DNA of 64,000 nucleotides. It comes from Gammaproteobacteria bacterium (lineage in GTDB: Bacteria > Pseudomonadota > Gammaproteobacteria > Eutrophobiales > Eutrophobiaceae). A program made the position numbers and the translations under genes. Under the pieces are notes generated by a model. The model had not been told where the DNA came from. It did no database searches and saw only the letters and a program-made list of their open reading frames with translations. Positions 29,922 to 40,649 of the stretch are shown one piece after another (positions within the stretch are counted from its first letter, which is position 1; each line of letters begins with the position of its first letter). The stretch is from NCBI GenBank assembly GCA_021773235.1, contig JAJFKL010000018.1, positions 1-64,000 on the forward strand, read 5' to 3'.

Positions 29922-31025
29922 TTATGCAGCCATAATTTTAGTGAGTTCATTTATAAATCTCGTGTTTTCTGATTCCAAACCAATACTAATACGTAAATGA
30001 TTAGGCATTCCATAGTTTGCTACAGGACGTACAATCACACCGGCTTTGAGTAATGCTTGGTAACAGTCATCTGCCGGTTGTTTTAAATCAACACAGATAA
30101 AATTTCCTTTTGATGGAATAAACTCCAAATCCAACTCATCAAATGCATTGATTAGTGCCTGCATTCCGCTTTGATTTACTTTAACACTACGCTCTATATA
30201 TTGGTCGTCTTGCAATGCAGTCTCGGCTGCAACTAATGCCAAGCTATTATTATTAAACGGTTGGCGTACACGATTTAACAAGTTGGCTATGTCTGGATGA
30301 GATAGTCCATAACCCACTCGAAGACCTGCCAGACCATAGGCCTTGGAAAATGTACGCGTAACAATCAGATTACTAAAGTCATTCAACCATAAACTAGCGT
30401 CAGGGTAATCCTCCTCAGCTGAGGCATATTCAAAATAGGCTTCATCGACTAAAACAATGACATGGTCTGGAATATTCTCCAGCAGATGTCTCAAATGTTC
30501 ACTATTAATCCATGTCCCAGTCGGATTATTTGGATTTGCAATAAACATTAATCGCGTTTTATTGGTAATCGCAGCCAACATAGCGGGTAAATCATGGCCC
30601 CATTCATTAGCAGGAACAACGATATGTTCTGCACCCACTGCCTGAGTCACTATGGGATAAACCGCAAATGAATGCTGCGAGTAAATAACTTGATGTTCAG
30701 TATTAACTAAAGCACGTGCCACCATTTCCAAGATATCATTTGATCCATTACCTAATGTAATGCGATTCATATCTATATTATGCTTGTCGGCAAGGGCCTT
30801 CTTTAACACAAACCCATTCCCATCGGGATAGCGTGATAAATCTTTTGTCGATGCAATAGCATCCAATACTTTTTGACTTGGTCCTAAGGGGTTTTCATTA
30901 GACGCAAGCTTTATGATCTCGTCTAAGCCTAGCTCTCGTTGTAACTCGTCTATAGGTTTACCAGGATGGTAAGGCTGAAGTCCAGCAACACCCGATGTAG
31001 CAAGCGAGAATAAATCACAAGGCAT
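29922..31025 (-). CDS. hisC: Histidinol-phosphate aminotransferase
   Basis: PLP enzyme of histidine synthesis; homologues in this operon position often also transaminate aromatic keto acids. 367 residues with LASNENPLGPS near the N-terminus, NPNNPTGTW and the PLP-lysine region TRTFSKAYGLAGLRVGY. It lies between pheA and tyrA, which suggests a role with prephenate/phenylpyruvate products as well as histidinol phosphate. The context role is inference. Confidence 0.95.
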   Translation of the reverse strand: MPCDLFSLATSGVAGLQPYHPGKPIDELQRELGLDEIIKLASNENPLGPSQKVLDAIASTKDLSRYPDGNGFVLKKALADKHNIDMNRITLGNGSNDILEMVARALVNTEHQVIYSQHSFAVYPIVTQAVGAEHIVVPANEWGHDLPAMLAAITNKTRLMFIANPNNPTGTWINSEHLRHLLENIPDHVIVLVDEAYFEYASAEEDYPDASLWLNDFSNLIVTRTFSKAYGLAGLRVGYGLSHPDIANLLNRVRQPFNNNSLALVAAETALQDDQYIERSVKVNQSGMQALINAFDELDLEFIPSKGNFICVDLKQPADDCYQALLKAGVIVRPVANYGMPNHLRISIGLESENTRFINELTKIMAA

Positions 31026-31033
31026 AAGACGGC

Positions 31034-32119
31034 CTACAATACAGCTTTAGGGTAAGACCCTAACAATTTAACCATTGCTGCATGTTCTTCTAACTCAAGT
31101 AATGCTTTTTTAACTGGCTGATCATCAGCATGACCTTCAATATCAACGAAGAAAACATAATCCCACATCTCACGACGTGAGGGTCTTGATTCAATCCTTG
31201 TCATGCTAACGTCATTATCAGCAAAGCAACTCAACATCTTATGCAATGCTCCGGGTTTATTGGGTGCGGAAAAGATCAAAGAGGTCTTGTCATGGCCGCA
31301 TGCACTGCACTCTTCTTTACCAATAACTAAAAAGCGAGTCGTATTGTCAGGCTGATCTTCAATGTTGCTGGCAAGATTATTTAACTGATATAACTCACCT
31401 GCAGCACTGCTTGCTATGGCAGCAACATGCTGTTCATTACTGGTAATACGAGCTGCTTCAGCGTTACTACTAACTGCAATGCGTTCCGCCTTATTTAAAT
31501 GTGTATCCAACCATGCTCTACATTGTGCTAATGCTTGTTGATGTGAATAAACGATCGTTATTTCTTCAAAAGACTCATCTTTACTTAACAGGTGATGATG
31601 TATTCGTAATTCCACTTCACCACAAATTGTTAAACTAGAATGATTCAGCATATCTAATGTGTGATTCACGACACCTTCGATTGAATTTTCAACCGGCACT
31701 ACACCATAGTTTGATGCGCCCGACTCTACTTCACGGAATACTTGATCAATAGTAGCGAAGGCAGTCGTATTAACAGAATGACCAAAGTGTTTTAGTGCTG
31801 CGGATTGAGTAAATGTCCCTTCCGGTCCCAGATAGGCTATGTCTAGTTGTTGTTCCAATGCGAGGCAGGCCGACATGATCTCACGGAAAAGTCGCGCCAT
31901 CTCTTCTTCAGAAAGTGGACCTTTATTTTGTTCTATTACTTTTTTTAATATTTGAGCTTCACGTTCAGGACGATAAAAGTTTGCGGGTTCTGCTGATGCA
32001 TTTTTCACCTCTGCAACATCTTGTGCCAAACGTGCGCGATTACTGATTAGATCAATCAATTGATTATCTAATGCATCTATATCAACACGCAGTTGTGCTA
32101 GTTTTTTATCATCGGACAT
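31034..32119 (-). CDS. pheA: Bifunctional chorismate mutase / prephenate dehydratase (P-protein)
   Basis: Converts chorismate to prephenate and then to phenylpyruvate. Domains: AroQ chorismate mutase (about 1-90, LRVDIDALDNQLIDLISNR), prephenate dehydratase (from about 95, YLGPEGTFTQSAA, with TTRFLVIG near 265), and an ACT regulatory domain with GALHKML and ESRPS, the Phe-feedback motifs. I use the ATG at 32119; two codons upstream is only a TTG. No phenylalanine-rich leader peptide is evident in the 185-base gap before it. Confidence 0.97.
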   Translation of the reverse strand: MSDDKKLAQLRVDIDALDNQLIDLISNRARLAQDVAEVKNASAEPANFYRPEREAQILKKVIEQNKGPLSEEEMARLFREIMSACLALEQQLDIAYLGPEGTFTQSAALKHFGHSVNTTAFATIDQVFREVESGASNYGVVPVENSIEGVVNHTLDMLNHSSLTICGEVELRIHHHLLSKDESFEEITIVYSHQQALAQCRAWLDTHLNKAERIAVSSNAEAARITSNEQHVAAIASSAAGELYQLNNLASNIEDQPDNTTRFLVIGKEECSACGHDKTSLIFSAPNKPGALHKMLSCFADNDVSMTRIESRPSRREMWDYVFFVDIEGHADDQPVKKALLELEEHAAMVKLLGSYPKAVL

Positions 32120-32304
32120 GGTCAAACACCAGATTATTTCTTATATTATTTTCCAAGTGTGACAGGATACGGTAGAGACAAGCAGTTGTTAAGGAGTCCC
32201 TTGTGTATTTGTACTATTTTTCATGAATCTGAACATATGGAACGTCTTATTGCTGAGAATTCATCGCAAAGACTCTAGCTGTAACGAGATTGCCTTACAA
32301 GAAA

Positions 32305-34872
32305 TCAGCTTTCTTCTTGGCCTTCTTGTTGATCCTCTTCTCCATATTCAACGATACGTTCGAGACCAGCTAGATGTTCTGTATCACTCAAATTGACCAA
32401 TCTTACGCCTTGAGTATTGCGGCCGAAGACAGAGATGTCTTTAACCGGTGTCCTTATCAGAGTACCTTGATCACTAATCAACATAATCTCATCATCATTC
32501 TCAACTGACACAGCGCCAACGACATTGCCATTTCGTTCTGATACTTGAATGGATATAACACCCACACCACCACGTGATTTCTGAGGATAATCCTCAACCG
32601 CAGTACGTTTTCCATAACCATTTTCTGTGGCTGTCAAAATCGTCACTTCTTTGTTTTCAACAATGATTAATGAAATAACATTTTGGTCTTTAGTCAAACG
32701 AATTCCGCGAACACCTTTTGCAGTTCTACCTGTTGCACGGACATGAGATTCTGGAAAACGTACGACCTTACCCGTATTACTAAACAACATAATATCGTGT
32801 TCACCATCAGTAATCTCAACACCAATAAGCTTGTTACCATCGGCTAACTCTATCGCACGTTTCCCACTTGGGCGTGCTCTCGCAAATTCGGCCAGAGAAG
32901 TTTTCTTTACGGTGCCATCTGCCGTTGCCATAAAGATAAATTTATTTTCTTCATATTCGCGTATAGGCAATATGGCATTGATCTGTTCGCCATCTTCTAA
33001 AGGCAATAGATTAATGATGGGTTTGCCACGGGCACTACGGCTAGCTTGAGGTAAATCATAGACCTTAAGCCAATAGACTTTTCCTCGATTAGAAAAGCAC
33101 AAGATCGTGTCATGGGTACTGGCAATGAATAATTTATCGATAAAGTCTTCATCTTTAACTGAGGTTGCTGACTTACCGCGTCCACCACGTTTTTGTGATC
33201 GGTAAGTATCCATCGGCTGTGATTTAGCATAACCCGCGTGAGAGAGCGTTACGACGACATCTTCTTCCGTTATAAGATCTTCCATACTCAGATCTTCCTG
33301 AGTGTGAACGATCTCTGTTTTTCGTTCATCACCATAACGTTCCAGAATGTCTTTCAATTCATCACGTATAACTTCCATTAAACGTTCAGGCCGAGAGAGA
33401 ATATCCAGTAAGGCTGCAATAGCATCTAATAACTCACCGTATTCTTTTAAAATCTTATCTTTCTCTAGACCGGTTAGCTTTTGTAAGCGTAACTCAAGAA
33501 TTGCCTGCGCCTGCACAGGAGAGAGTCGATAACCTGCTTCAGTAAGACCGTATTCCTTAGATAAGTTGTCTGGTCTAGATGCATCAGCACCGGCGCTCTT
33601 CAACATTTCAACGACAGCACCTGATTCCCAGGTTTCTGCTAATAGAGCAGTCTTGGCTTCAGCTGGACTAGCAGACTGCTTAATAAGTGCAATGACAGGA
33701 TCGATATTAGCTAATGCAACTGCCAACCCTTCTAGTACATGAGCTCGCGCTCTTGCCTTTCTTAATTCAAAAAGACTACGCCGGGTAACTACTTCACGAC
33801 GATGACTAATGAAGGCTTCCAATAAATCCTTTAGATTCATCAACCGTGGTCGATTATCAGCTAATGCCACGATATTGATGCCGAATACAGATTGCATCTG
33901 AGTAAACTTATACAAATTATTAAGGATAACTTCTCCGACTTCACCACGGCGCAATTCAATGACAACGCGCATACCATCTTTATCAGATTCATCGCGTAGT
34001 TCACGGATACCGGTTACTTTCTTGTCTTTAACCAGATCGGCAATCTTTTCAACTAATCGCGCCTTGTTAACCTGATAAGGAAGTTCGTGAATAATAATCT
34101 TGCTACCTGAGTCATTCTCTTCAATCTCAGTGCGCGCGCGGACATAAATGCGACCACGTCCAGTTTCATAGGCCTCTCTGATACCCGATGAACCATTAAT
34201 AATGGCTGCGGTTGGAAAATCAGGGCCAGGAATATGCTGCATTAATTCCGGGATAGTTAATTCTGGGTTTTCAATCAAGGCCAAACAGGCAGATACGACC
34301 TCAGTCATATTATGCGGCGGAATATTGGTCGCCATACCCACGGCAATACCACTGGAACCGTTTACAAGCAGGTTCGGGATACGGGTCGGCATGACCACAG
34401 GTTCATGCTCAGAACCATCATAGTTCGGGGCAAAATCGACCGTTTCTTTATCGAGATCTTCTAAAATTTCATGCGCAATACGCGACATGCGCACTTCAGT
34501 GTATCGCATTGCGGCAGGAGAATCACCATCAACTGAACCGAAGTTACCTTGTCCATCGACCAATACATAGCGTAAGGAAAAAGGCTGAGCCATACGTACC
34601 ATCGTGTCATAAACGGCGGTATCGCCATGTGGATGATATTTACCAATAACATCACCCACGACACGGGCTGATTTTTTGTAGGGTTTGTTATAATCATTAC
34701 CCATTTCTTTCATCGCAAACAGAACGCGACGATGCACCGGCTTGAGACCATCACGGACATCAGGCAGGGCGCGACCTACGATAACACTCATGGCATAGTC
34801 CATATAGGACTGCCGCATTTCGTCTTCTATATTGACATGCGAAAGCGCACGGGCGAAATCAGAATCGGACAT
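32305..34872 (-). CDS. gyrA: DNA gyrase subunit A
   Basis: The breakage-reunion subunit of gyrase, introducing negative supercoils. 855 residues. Active Tyr is Y124 in AAMRYTE. The quinolone-resistance region is HPHGDT85AVYD89; Thr in place of the E. coli Ser83 is a natural variant seen in other genera. A GyrA-box (QKRGGRG) opens the C-terminal DNA-wrapping domain, which shows repeated beta-pinwheel blades, and the tail is acidic. It is followed by pheA after 185 bases, with serC missing from its usual place between them. Confidence 0.98.
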   Translation of the reverse strand: MSDSDFARALSHVNIEDEMRQSYMDYAMSVIVGRALPDVRDGLKPVHRRVLFAMKEMGNDYNKPYKKSARVVGDVIGKYHPHGDTAVYDTMVRMAQPFSLRYVLVDGQGNFGSVDGDSPAAMRYTEVRMSRIAHEILEDLDKETVDFAPNYDGSEHEPVVMPTRIPNLLVNGSSGIAVGMATNIPPHNMTEVVSACLALIENPELTIPELMQHIPGPDFPTAAIINGSSGIREAYETGRGRIYVRARTEIEENDSGSKIIIHELPYQVNKARLVEKIADLVKDKKVTGIRELRDESDKDGMRVVIELRRGEVGEVILNNLYKFTQMQSVFGINIVALADNRPRLMNLKDLLEAFISHRREVVTRRSLFELRKARARAHVLEGLAVALANIDPVIALIKQSASPAEAKTALLAETWESGAVVEMLKSAGADASRPDNLSKEYGLTEAGYRLSPVQAQAILELRLQKLTGLEKDKILKEYGELLDAIAALLDILSRPERLMEVIRDELKDILERYGDERKTEIVHTQEDLSMEDLITEEDVVVTLSHAGYAKSQPMDTYRSQKRGGRGKSATSVKDEDFIDKLFIASTHDTILCFSNRGKVYWLKVYDLPQASRSARGKPIINLLPLEDGEQINAILPIREYEENKFIFMATADGTVKKTSLAEFARARPSGKRAIELADGNKLIGVEITDGEHDIMLFSNTGKVVRFPESHVRATGRTAKGVRGIRLTKDQNVISLIIVENKEVTILTATENGYGKRTAVEDYPQKSRGGVGVISIQVSERNGNVVGAVSVENDDEIMLISDQGTLIRTPVKDISVFGRNTQGVRLVNLSDTEHLAGLERIVEYGEEDQQEGQEES

Positions 34873-35001
34873 AAATTATTGATGGAAAAGGGAGCAAAAA
34901 AGGCCTTAATATCTAGTTATTTTTCAAGACGAAATCTTAACATATTTCAGCCATTTACCCTACCATAATTTTACTTTTTAATAGCTGTTTTCAGGCCTAA
35001 A

Positions 35002-36057
35002 TTATCCGAATAATGCAAGCATTTTTTCAGTATCCGGATTATGCACAATTCCCTTTTCTGTAACGATGACATCGACCAATTTTGCCGGGGTAATATCGAA
35101 TGCAGGGTTAATGGCCTCGATGTCATTTGGGGCTATACGGGTGCTCTTAAAGTCCGTTACTTCTTCAGTGCCTCTATTTTCGATTGGTATATCTACACCA
35201 GATTCAATATCCATATCAACCGTCGATGATGGCGCCACAACCATCACTTTTACACCGTGATAATAGGCAGAAACCGCATGCGAATAGGTGCCGATCTTAT
35301 TTGCGACATCACCATTAGCAGCAATCCGATCTGAACCTACTATAAGCCAGGCTATTTTGTTATTTTCCATCACACTTGCAATGGCAGAATCAATCACCAA
35401 GTTCACAGGGATTTGATCCTGTTGTAATTCCCAACTAGTCAATCGCGCTCCTTGGAACCAGGGACGAGTTTCAGATGAAAATACATTTTTGATAGATCCA
35501 TTTTTAAATGCCGTTCGAATAACTCCCAGGGCAGTACCATAACCACCAGTAGCCAATGCTCCCGCATTACAATGAGTGATCACCTGACTATTAGCCACTA
35601 TTAACTCAGCACCTAAACGTCCCATCTCATGATTTGCGGCTATATCTTCTTCATGAATACATATGGCAGTTTCCAATAAGACTGGTTCAGGATCTCCCTC
35701 TATTGAATCAAAGACCTTCTTCATCTCTGCAATGGCCCAATGCAAATTAACCGCGGTGGGTCTCGCCGCAGCTAGCGTCTCAATATCGGCTTCTATCTTT
35801 TCTCGCCATGACTCCTCAGCTTCCTGCCAAGCCGTCCGTGCGGCTAATACAACCGCATAGGCTGCAGCAATACCAATTGCTGGTGCCCCGCGAACAACCA
35901 TATCTTTAATAGCCGCTGCCACAGCAAGCGCTGAATCGTAATCCAGATAGTTTATCTCTCTGGGTAATTTCCTCTGGTCTAATAAGGTCAACATCCCTGC
36001 ATTCCACTTCACGGCAGAAAATGTTTCAGCTGGAAATTCTAAATTATCGTCGTTCAA
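35002..36057 (-). CDS. mtnA: Methylthioribose-1-phosphate isomerase
   Basis: Isomerises methylthioribose-1-phosphate to methylthioribulose-1-phosphate in methionine salvage. The 351-residue protein has VRGAPAIGIAAAYAV, the catalytic Cys segment THCNAGALATGGYGTALG, and GSDRIAANGDVANKIGTY with the catalytic Asp. The start is TTG with AGGA 9 bases before it; the next in-frame ATG would delete conserved sequence. It is divergent from mtaD with only 59 bases between chosen starts, so the two likely share a regulatory region. Confidence 0.95.
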   Translation of the reverse strand: MNDDNLEFPAETFSAVKWNAGMLTLLDQRKLPREINYLDYDSALAVAAAIKDMVVRGAPAIGIAAAYAVVLAARTAWQEAEESWREKIEADIETLAAARPTAVNLHWAIAEMKKVFDSIEGDPEPVLLETAICIHEEDIAANHEMGRLGAELIVANSQVITHCNAGALATGGYGTALGVIRTAFKNGSIKNVFSSETRPWFQGARLTSWELQQDQIPVNLVIDSAIASVMENNKIAWLIVGSDRIAANGDVANKIGTYSHAVSAYYHGVKVMVVAPSSTVDMDIESGVDIPIENRGTEEVTDFKSTRIAPNDIEAINPAFDITPAKLVDVIVTEKGIVHNPDTEKMLALFG

Positions 36058-36116
36058 TTCGTTTTATCCTGTTAATGACTTATGATGGTGAAAAAACCAA
36101 GGATACCTTTTTCAAG

Positions 36117-37427
36117 ATGAATGTTGATACCTTAATTCATGCCAGATGGATTATACCTGTTGAACCGGCAAATACCGTCTATGAAAATTATTCAATCGCG
36201 ATCAAAGACGACAAGATTGAAGGGATACTTCCCACAGATGATGCGCGTAAGAAGTTTTCGGCAACAGAAGAACATAATCTGGATCAACACGCACTTATTC
36301 CCGGCTTGATCAATGCACATACCCATGCAGCTATGACCTTGTTACGCGGCCTGGCTGATGACCTGCCTTTAATGGAATGGCTCAATGAGCATATCTGGCC
36401 TGCTGAGCAGAAATGGGTTAATCCTGAATTCGTCAAGGATGGTACAGAAATCGCCGTAGCCGAAATGATCCGTGGCGGTACCACCTGCTTTAACGATATG
36501 TATTTCTTTCCCGATCAAACAGCAGAAGTTTGTGCTAATGCTGGCATGCGTGTCGTCATCGGTTTAATCCTGATCGACTTCCCCACCGCATGGGCAAATG
36601 ATCCTGATGAGTATCTCCTCAAAGGCGAACAAGTACACGACACCTATAAACATAACCCTCTGGTAAATACCGCCTTCGCACCACATGCGCCCTACACTGT
36701 TTCAGACGAACCGCTAAAACGTGTCTATGTACTTGCAGAAGAACTCGACATCCCGATTCATATGCACATCCATGAAACTGCATTTGAAGTTGAACAAAGT
36801 ATCGAACAACACGGTAAACGCCCTCTGCAACGTTTAACCGAACTTGGTGTTATCAGTCCACGCATGTTGGCCGTACATATGACGCAATTAGAACAGACTG
36901 AAATAGAAGAACTAGCCAAACTCAGTGTTAGTGTTGCACATTGCCCTGAGTCTAATCTAAAACTCGCCAGCGGCTTTTGCCCCGCAGCACAATTACAAAA
37001 CGCAGGAGTAAACGTTTGCATCGGCACCGATGGCACTGCCAGTAATAATGATCTGGATATGATCGGTGAAATGCGCACAGCCGCCATACTCGCCAAAGGC
37101 GTCGCTAGCGACAGCACCGTCTTGGATGCTCATACCACATTAAAGATGGCCACACTCAATGGCGCTAAAGCACTTGGTCTAAACGACGCAATCGGTTCAT
37201 TAAAAAAAGGCAAACAAGCCGACATCGTCGCGATCAACCTCGACCAACTAGAAACCGCACCAATGTACGAACCACTATCGCAAATCATCTACGCCGGTAA
37301 TCGAGAACAAGTCAGTGACGTTTGGATAGCAGGCAAACAAGTCTTGAAGAACCGAGAATTAACCACGATGGAATATTCCCGCTTGATGGAGAAAGCGAAG
37401 AGTTGGGAAACCAAAATTAAAGGATAA
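36117..37427 (+). CDS. mtaD: 5-methylthioadenosine / S-adenosylhomocysteine deaminase
   Basis: Amidohydrolase (TRZ/ATZ family) that deaminates MTA to methylthioinosine and/or SAH to S-inosylhomocysteine. Metal ligands are visible as NAHTHAAM, the H of MHIHE, and GTDGTASNN (Asp). I start at the ATG 36117 (MNVDTLIHARW), giving 436 residues, the family length; the longer frame to 36021 overlaps mtnA and has no good ribosome site. With the methylthioinosine phosphorylase at 16.8 kb and mtnA next door, it supports the MTA-to-methylthioinosine route. Confidence 0.93.
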   Translation: MNVDTLIHARWIIPVEPANTVYENYSIAIKDDKIEGILPTDDARKKFSATEEHNLDQHALIPGLINAHTHAAMTLLRGLADDLPLMEWLNEHIWPAEQKWVNPEFVKDGTEIAVAEMIRGGTTCFNDMYFFPDQTAEVCANAGMRVVIGLILIDFPTAWANDPDEYLLKGEQVHDTYKHNPLVNTAFAPHAPYTVSDEPLKRVYVLAEELDIPIHMHIHETAFEVEQSIEQHGKRPLQRLTELGVISPRMLAVHMTQLEQTEIEELAKLSVSVAHCPESNLKLASGFCPAAQLQNAGVNVCIGTDGTASNNDLDMIGEMRTAAILAKGVASDSTVLDAHTTLKMATLNGAKALGLNDAIGSLKKGKQADIVAINLDQLETAPMYEPLSQIIYAGNREQVSDVWIAGKQVLKNRELTTMEYSRLMEKAKSWETKIKG

Positions 37428-37476
37428 GAAAGAATTAGCCGATAGTGTCTCTATATTAATGGATTAAATTTTAGAG

Positions 37477-37848
37477 ATGAATAAACACGAAACCAAAACA
37501 ATCGACAACCGTTTTAATTATGGATTACGTCGACTTTCAGATCGGCTTTTTTATGCCCGAATAAAAGCAAAGTTGTCACATGAAGATGTGGCCAAAATTC
37601 GAAATATAACTGCAAAGACAGTCAAGCGATGGGAAACTCGTTCAGGTGCTCCAAAAAGCCAGAACCTAATTATGGAATTGGCCGAGATCTATAATATTTC
37701 ATATCTCTGGTTATCTTTCCGATATGGAAATGAAGAATACTATTTTGACCAAGGATTTGAACCTGAGTACATTAATGAACTGTGGCACAACCTCGATAGA
37801 GAAAAACAAAAATCTACTATGGTCCATCTTCAAAAACTGATGTCATAA
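37477..37848 (+). CDS. Small helix-turn-helix DNA-binding protein
   Basis: A 123-residue protein with an XRE-type HTH around residues 23-65 (LSHEDVAKIRNITAKTVKRWE), followed by a helical C-terminal part of unknown fold (LWLSFRYGNEEYYF). It starts 49 bases after mtaD and converges on rnt. It is likely a transcription regulator; a toxin-antitoxin role is possible, but no partner gene is adjacent. The target is unknown. Confidence 0.75.
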   Translation: MNKHETKTIDNRFNYGLRRLSDRLFYARIKAKLSHEDVAKIRNITAKTVKRWETRSGAPKSQNLIMELAEIYNISYLWLSFRYGNEEYYFDQGFEPEYINELWHNLDREKQKSTMVHLQKLMS

Positions 37849-37866
37849 GAAAATATAACTTTGAGA

Positions 37867-38526
37867 CTAATCAATCTTAAACATCCCCGAATACTCATTC
37901 CATATATTAACAATTTCACAAAACAATAACGCCGTTTGTTCTGCATCATAACGTGCTGAGTGAGCTTCTTTAGTATCCCATTTCAGTCCGGCTTCTTCTG
38001 CCGCGCGTGCCAATACCGTTTGCCCATAAGCAAGACCAGCCATAGTCGCAGTATCAAATGTACTGAAAGGATGAAATGGATTGCGCTTGATCTGTGTACG
38101 TTCAACAGCCGCGTTTAGAAAACCCAGATCAAATGATGCATTGTGTCCCACTAATATGGCGCGACTGCATTTATGTTCTTTTATTTTTTTTCGTACCGGT
38201 TTGAATACTTCATGCAAGGCTTCAGTCTCGCTAACAGCGATCTGTTTGCGAAAAGGATGGTTCGGATCGACGCCAATAAAATCGAGTGAGGCTTGATCGA
38301 GATTAGCTCCTTCGAATGGATTGACGTGCTTGGAAACAACTTCATCGATACACCATTGATGCTCTTCATTGACCGTCACCGTTACGGCTGCAATTTCTAG
38401 TAGCGCATCGGTGGCTGCATTAAAGCCGGCTGTTTCCACATCAACTATGACTGGTAAAAAACCACGGAATCTTTTTGCAACCGGCGATTTATTCGGCGTT
38501 GCTTCCTTTATTTCTTCAGTTGCCAT
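37867..38526 (-). CDS. rnt: Ribonuclease T
   Basis: A DEDD-family 3'-5' exoribonuclease that trims tRNA and other stable RNA ends. Strong similarity in layout to E. coli RNase [30 protein letters not shown]-type Exo I motif (D, E), [12 protein letters not shown] (Exo II) and [11 protein letters not shown] (Exo III), over about 219 residues. I use the ATG at 38526, which has GGAGG 9 bases upstream; the ATG at 38532 is only 3 bases from that site. The start and ribosome-binding sequence lie inside the end of pyrC. Confidence 0.96.
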   Translation of the reverse strand: MATEEIKEATPNKSPVAKRFRGFLPVIVDVETAGFNAATDALLEIAAVTVTVNEEHQWCIDEVVSKHVNPFEGANLDQASLDFIGVDPNHPFRKQIAVSETEALHEVFKPVRKKIKEHKCSRAILVGHNASFDLGFLNAAVERTQIKRNPFHPFSTFDTATMAGLAYGQTVLARAAEEAGLKWDTKEAHSARYDAEQTALLFCEIVNIWNEYSGMFKID

Positions 38527-39542
38527 GAGCATGTCCCTCCAGCGCGAAAGGGGACAATTTCTTCATTCCCAAACGGGAAGATCTCGGGAATAGTTTGTTC
38601 TTCTTTTACTAATGTCATTTGATCTGTATTTCGTGGTAAATCGTAGTAGTCCGCACCATAGTGGCTGGCGAAGGCTTCAAGTTTATCGAGTTGTCCTGCC
38701 GCATCGAATGCTTCGGCGTATATCTCCAGTGCGTTAGGTGCGGAATAGATGCCGGCGCAACCACAACTGGTTTCTTTCGTATCTCGTGCATGCGGCGCAC
38801 TATCGGTACCGAGAAAAAATTTCGGATTACCACTGGTTGCCGCTGCCGACACCGCCTGTCGATCATCTTCTGCCTTTAATATAGGCAGGCAATAATGATG
38901 CGGCTGCAAACCACCTTTAAATAAATCATTTCTATTTAAGAGTATGTGTTGCGGTGTAATTGTTGCAGCAATTTCTTCATTTGATTCCATAACAAAATCA
39001 GCCGCGGCGCGTGTCGTAATATGTTCAAAGACTATCTTAAGTTCCGGGAGATCTTTTACCAATGATGTAAGCACCTTATCGATAAAAACGGCTTCACGGT
39101 CAAAAACATCGACTTCCTCACCAGTGACTTCACCGTGTACTAAGAGTGGCAAGCCACTTTTCATCATTGCTTCAAGGGCTGCATAAGTTTTCTTTATATC
39201 CGTTACACCTAGATCGGAATTGGTCGTCGCACCGGCAGGATAATATTTTAATGCCTTAATAATATTCGACTCTGCTGCTGTCTTTATCGACTCTACTGAG
39301 GTGTTATCTGTAAGATATAAGGTCATCAGCGGTTCGAAATTATATTTTTCATCGACACACTGTAAGATACGTTCCCTGTAGGCCAATGCCATTTCTGTAT
39401 TAACCACGGGTGGTTTAAGATTAGGCATGACAATCGCGCGCAAAAATTGCGCTGCGGTATGATTCACAACACTGGATAATGCAACGCCATCACGCAGGTG
39501 GAGATGGAAATCGTCAGGTTTTGTTATGATTAATGTCTGCAT
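38508..39542 (-). CDS. pyrC: Dihydroorotase
   Basis: Zinc amidohydrolase that cyclises carbamoyl-aspartate to dihydroorotate. The HLHLRDG motif gives the two metal-binding His near residues 13-15; the bridging carbamylated Lys is in the KYYPAG segment at about residue 98; GTDSAPHA holds the catalytic Asp. 344 residues, as in E. coli PyrC (348). Its 3' end overlaps rnt by 19 bases. Confidence 0.97.
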   Translation of the reverse strand: MQTLIITKPDDFHLHLRDGVALSSVVNHTAAQFLRAIVMPNLKPPVVNTEMALAYRERILQCVDEKYNFEPLMTLYLTDNTSVESIKTAAESNIIKALKYYPAGATTNSDLGVTDIKKTYAALEAMMKSGLPLLVHGEVTGEEVDVFDREAVFIDKVLTSLVKDLPELKIVFEHITTRAAADFVMESNEEIAATITPQHILLNRNDLFKGGLQPHHYCLPILKAEDDRQAVSAAATSGNPKFFLGTDSAPHARDTKETSCGCAGIYSAPNALEIYAEAFDAAGQLDKLEAFASHYGADYYDLPRNTDQMTLVKEEQTIPEIFPFGNEEIVPFRAGGTCSWQLKK

Positions 39543-39608
39543 AGCTGGATGAAATTATTACATATTAAAGATGAAAGGTATCTACACACTTTATAAAGAG
39601 AGAACAAT

Positions 39609-40649
39609 ATGGAATTCACAACGTTAGGTAACACCGACATCAAAGTCAGCCGTATTTGTCTCGGTACGATGACTTGGGGTGAACAAAATACTGAAGCCGA
39701 AGCACACCAGCAATTGGATTATGCAGTGGATGCCGGAATTAATTTTATTGATACCGCTGAAATGTATCCGGTACCACCCACAGAAAAAACCCAAGGTCTC
39801 ACTGAAACCTATATTGGTACCTGGCTAGCGAAAAGACAGGACCGTGATAAATTGATTATTGCTAGTAAGGTTTGTGGGGATGAATCATTCGTTGACTATA
39901 TGCGCGAAGGTCACGTCAAACTGGATAAAAAGAACATCCATCAGGCATTAGATGCCTCTTTAAAACGATTGCAAACAGATTACATCGATCTCTATCAAAC
40001 GCATTGGCCAGATCGCGATACTAATTACTTTGGCAATTTAGGTTATTACCATGCCCCGGAAAAAGACGGCACTGCAATTGCTGAAACATTAGATGTACTG
40101 GATGGACTGGTGAAAGAAGGCAAGATTAGGATGATTGGTATTTCTAATGAAACGCCATGGGGTTGTGCAGAGTATCTTCGCGCTGCTAGTGACCTCAATT
40201 TACCAAGAATAGTCAGCATCCAAAACCCCTATAACCTATTGAACCGAACATTTGAAATTGGTCTTTCAGAATTTTCTCACCGTGAACAGACGGGCTTGCT
40301 GGCCTACTCGCCGCTCGCCTTTGGTGTTTTGAGTGGTAAATTTTTAAACGGTGCCAGACCCGCAGGCACACGGCTGGTGTTATGGGATCGTTTCAGTCGC
40401 TATTCAAACCCACAGGCCGACGCGGCAACCGCAGACTATGTCAAGTTGGCACAAGAAAATGAGTTGAATCCAGCTCAAATGGCATTGGCTTTTGTGAACA
40501 GCCGCCCTTTTCTGACCAGTAACATTATTGGTGCCACCTCAATGGAGCAACTAAAAAGTAATATCGAGAGTATCGATATCAAACTTCCGAAAAAAATCAT
40601 CAAAGCAATCGAAGCTATCCATGAAAAAACACCAAATCCTTCTCCTTAA
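39609..40649 (+). CDS. tas: Aldo/keto reductase (Tas-like)
   Basis: NADPH-dependent oxidoreductase, 346 residues. Catalytic tetrad: Asp and Tyr in FIDTAEMYPVPP, Lys in IIASKV, and His in YQTHWPDRD. The PPTEKTQG-x-TE loop after the Tyr and overall length match E. coli Tas, originally noted for complementing a tyrosine requirement; the real substrate is unclear. An AGAGAG lies 6-8 bases upstream of the ATG. Its end overlaps the next gene by 29 bases. Confidence 0.93.
   Translation: MEFTTLGNTDIKVSRICLGTMTWGEQNTEAEAHQQLDYAVDAGINFIDTAEMYPVPPTEKTQGLTETYIGTWLAKRQDRDKLIIASKVCGDESFVDYMREGHVKLDKKNIHQALDASLKRLQTDYIDLYQTHWPDRDTNYFGNLGYYHAPEKDGTAIAETLDVLDGLVKEGKIRMIGISNETPWGCAEYLRAASDLNLPRIVSIQNPYNLLNRTFEIGLSEFSHREQTGLLAYSPLAFGVLSGKFLNGARPAGTRLVLWDRFSRYSNPQADAATADYVKLAQENELNPAQMALAFVNSRPFLTSNIIGATSMEQLKSNIESIDIKLPKKIIKAIEAIHEKTPNPSP

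Noticed and set aside
32126-32304. Possible phe leader peptide / attenuator before pheA
   Set aside because: The best small frame has about 15 codons with only two Phe, and no terminator hairpin with T-tract follows.
34608-34640. Thr85 in GyrA at the position of E. coli Ser83, suggestive of quinolone resistance
   Set aside because: Thr is the wild-type residue there in other genera (such as Pseudomonas aeruginosa); D89 is unchanged.
36021-36116. Longer N-terminus for MtaD
   Set aside because: It would overlap the divergent mtnA start and adds 32 residues not in the family; ATG 36117 gives the usual length.
37477-37848. Toxin-antitoxin pair involving the small HTH protein
   Set aside because: No adjacent small partner gene; neighbours are mtaD and rnt.
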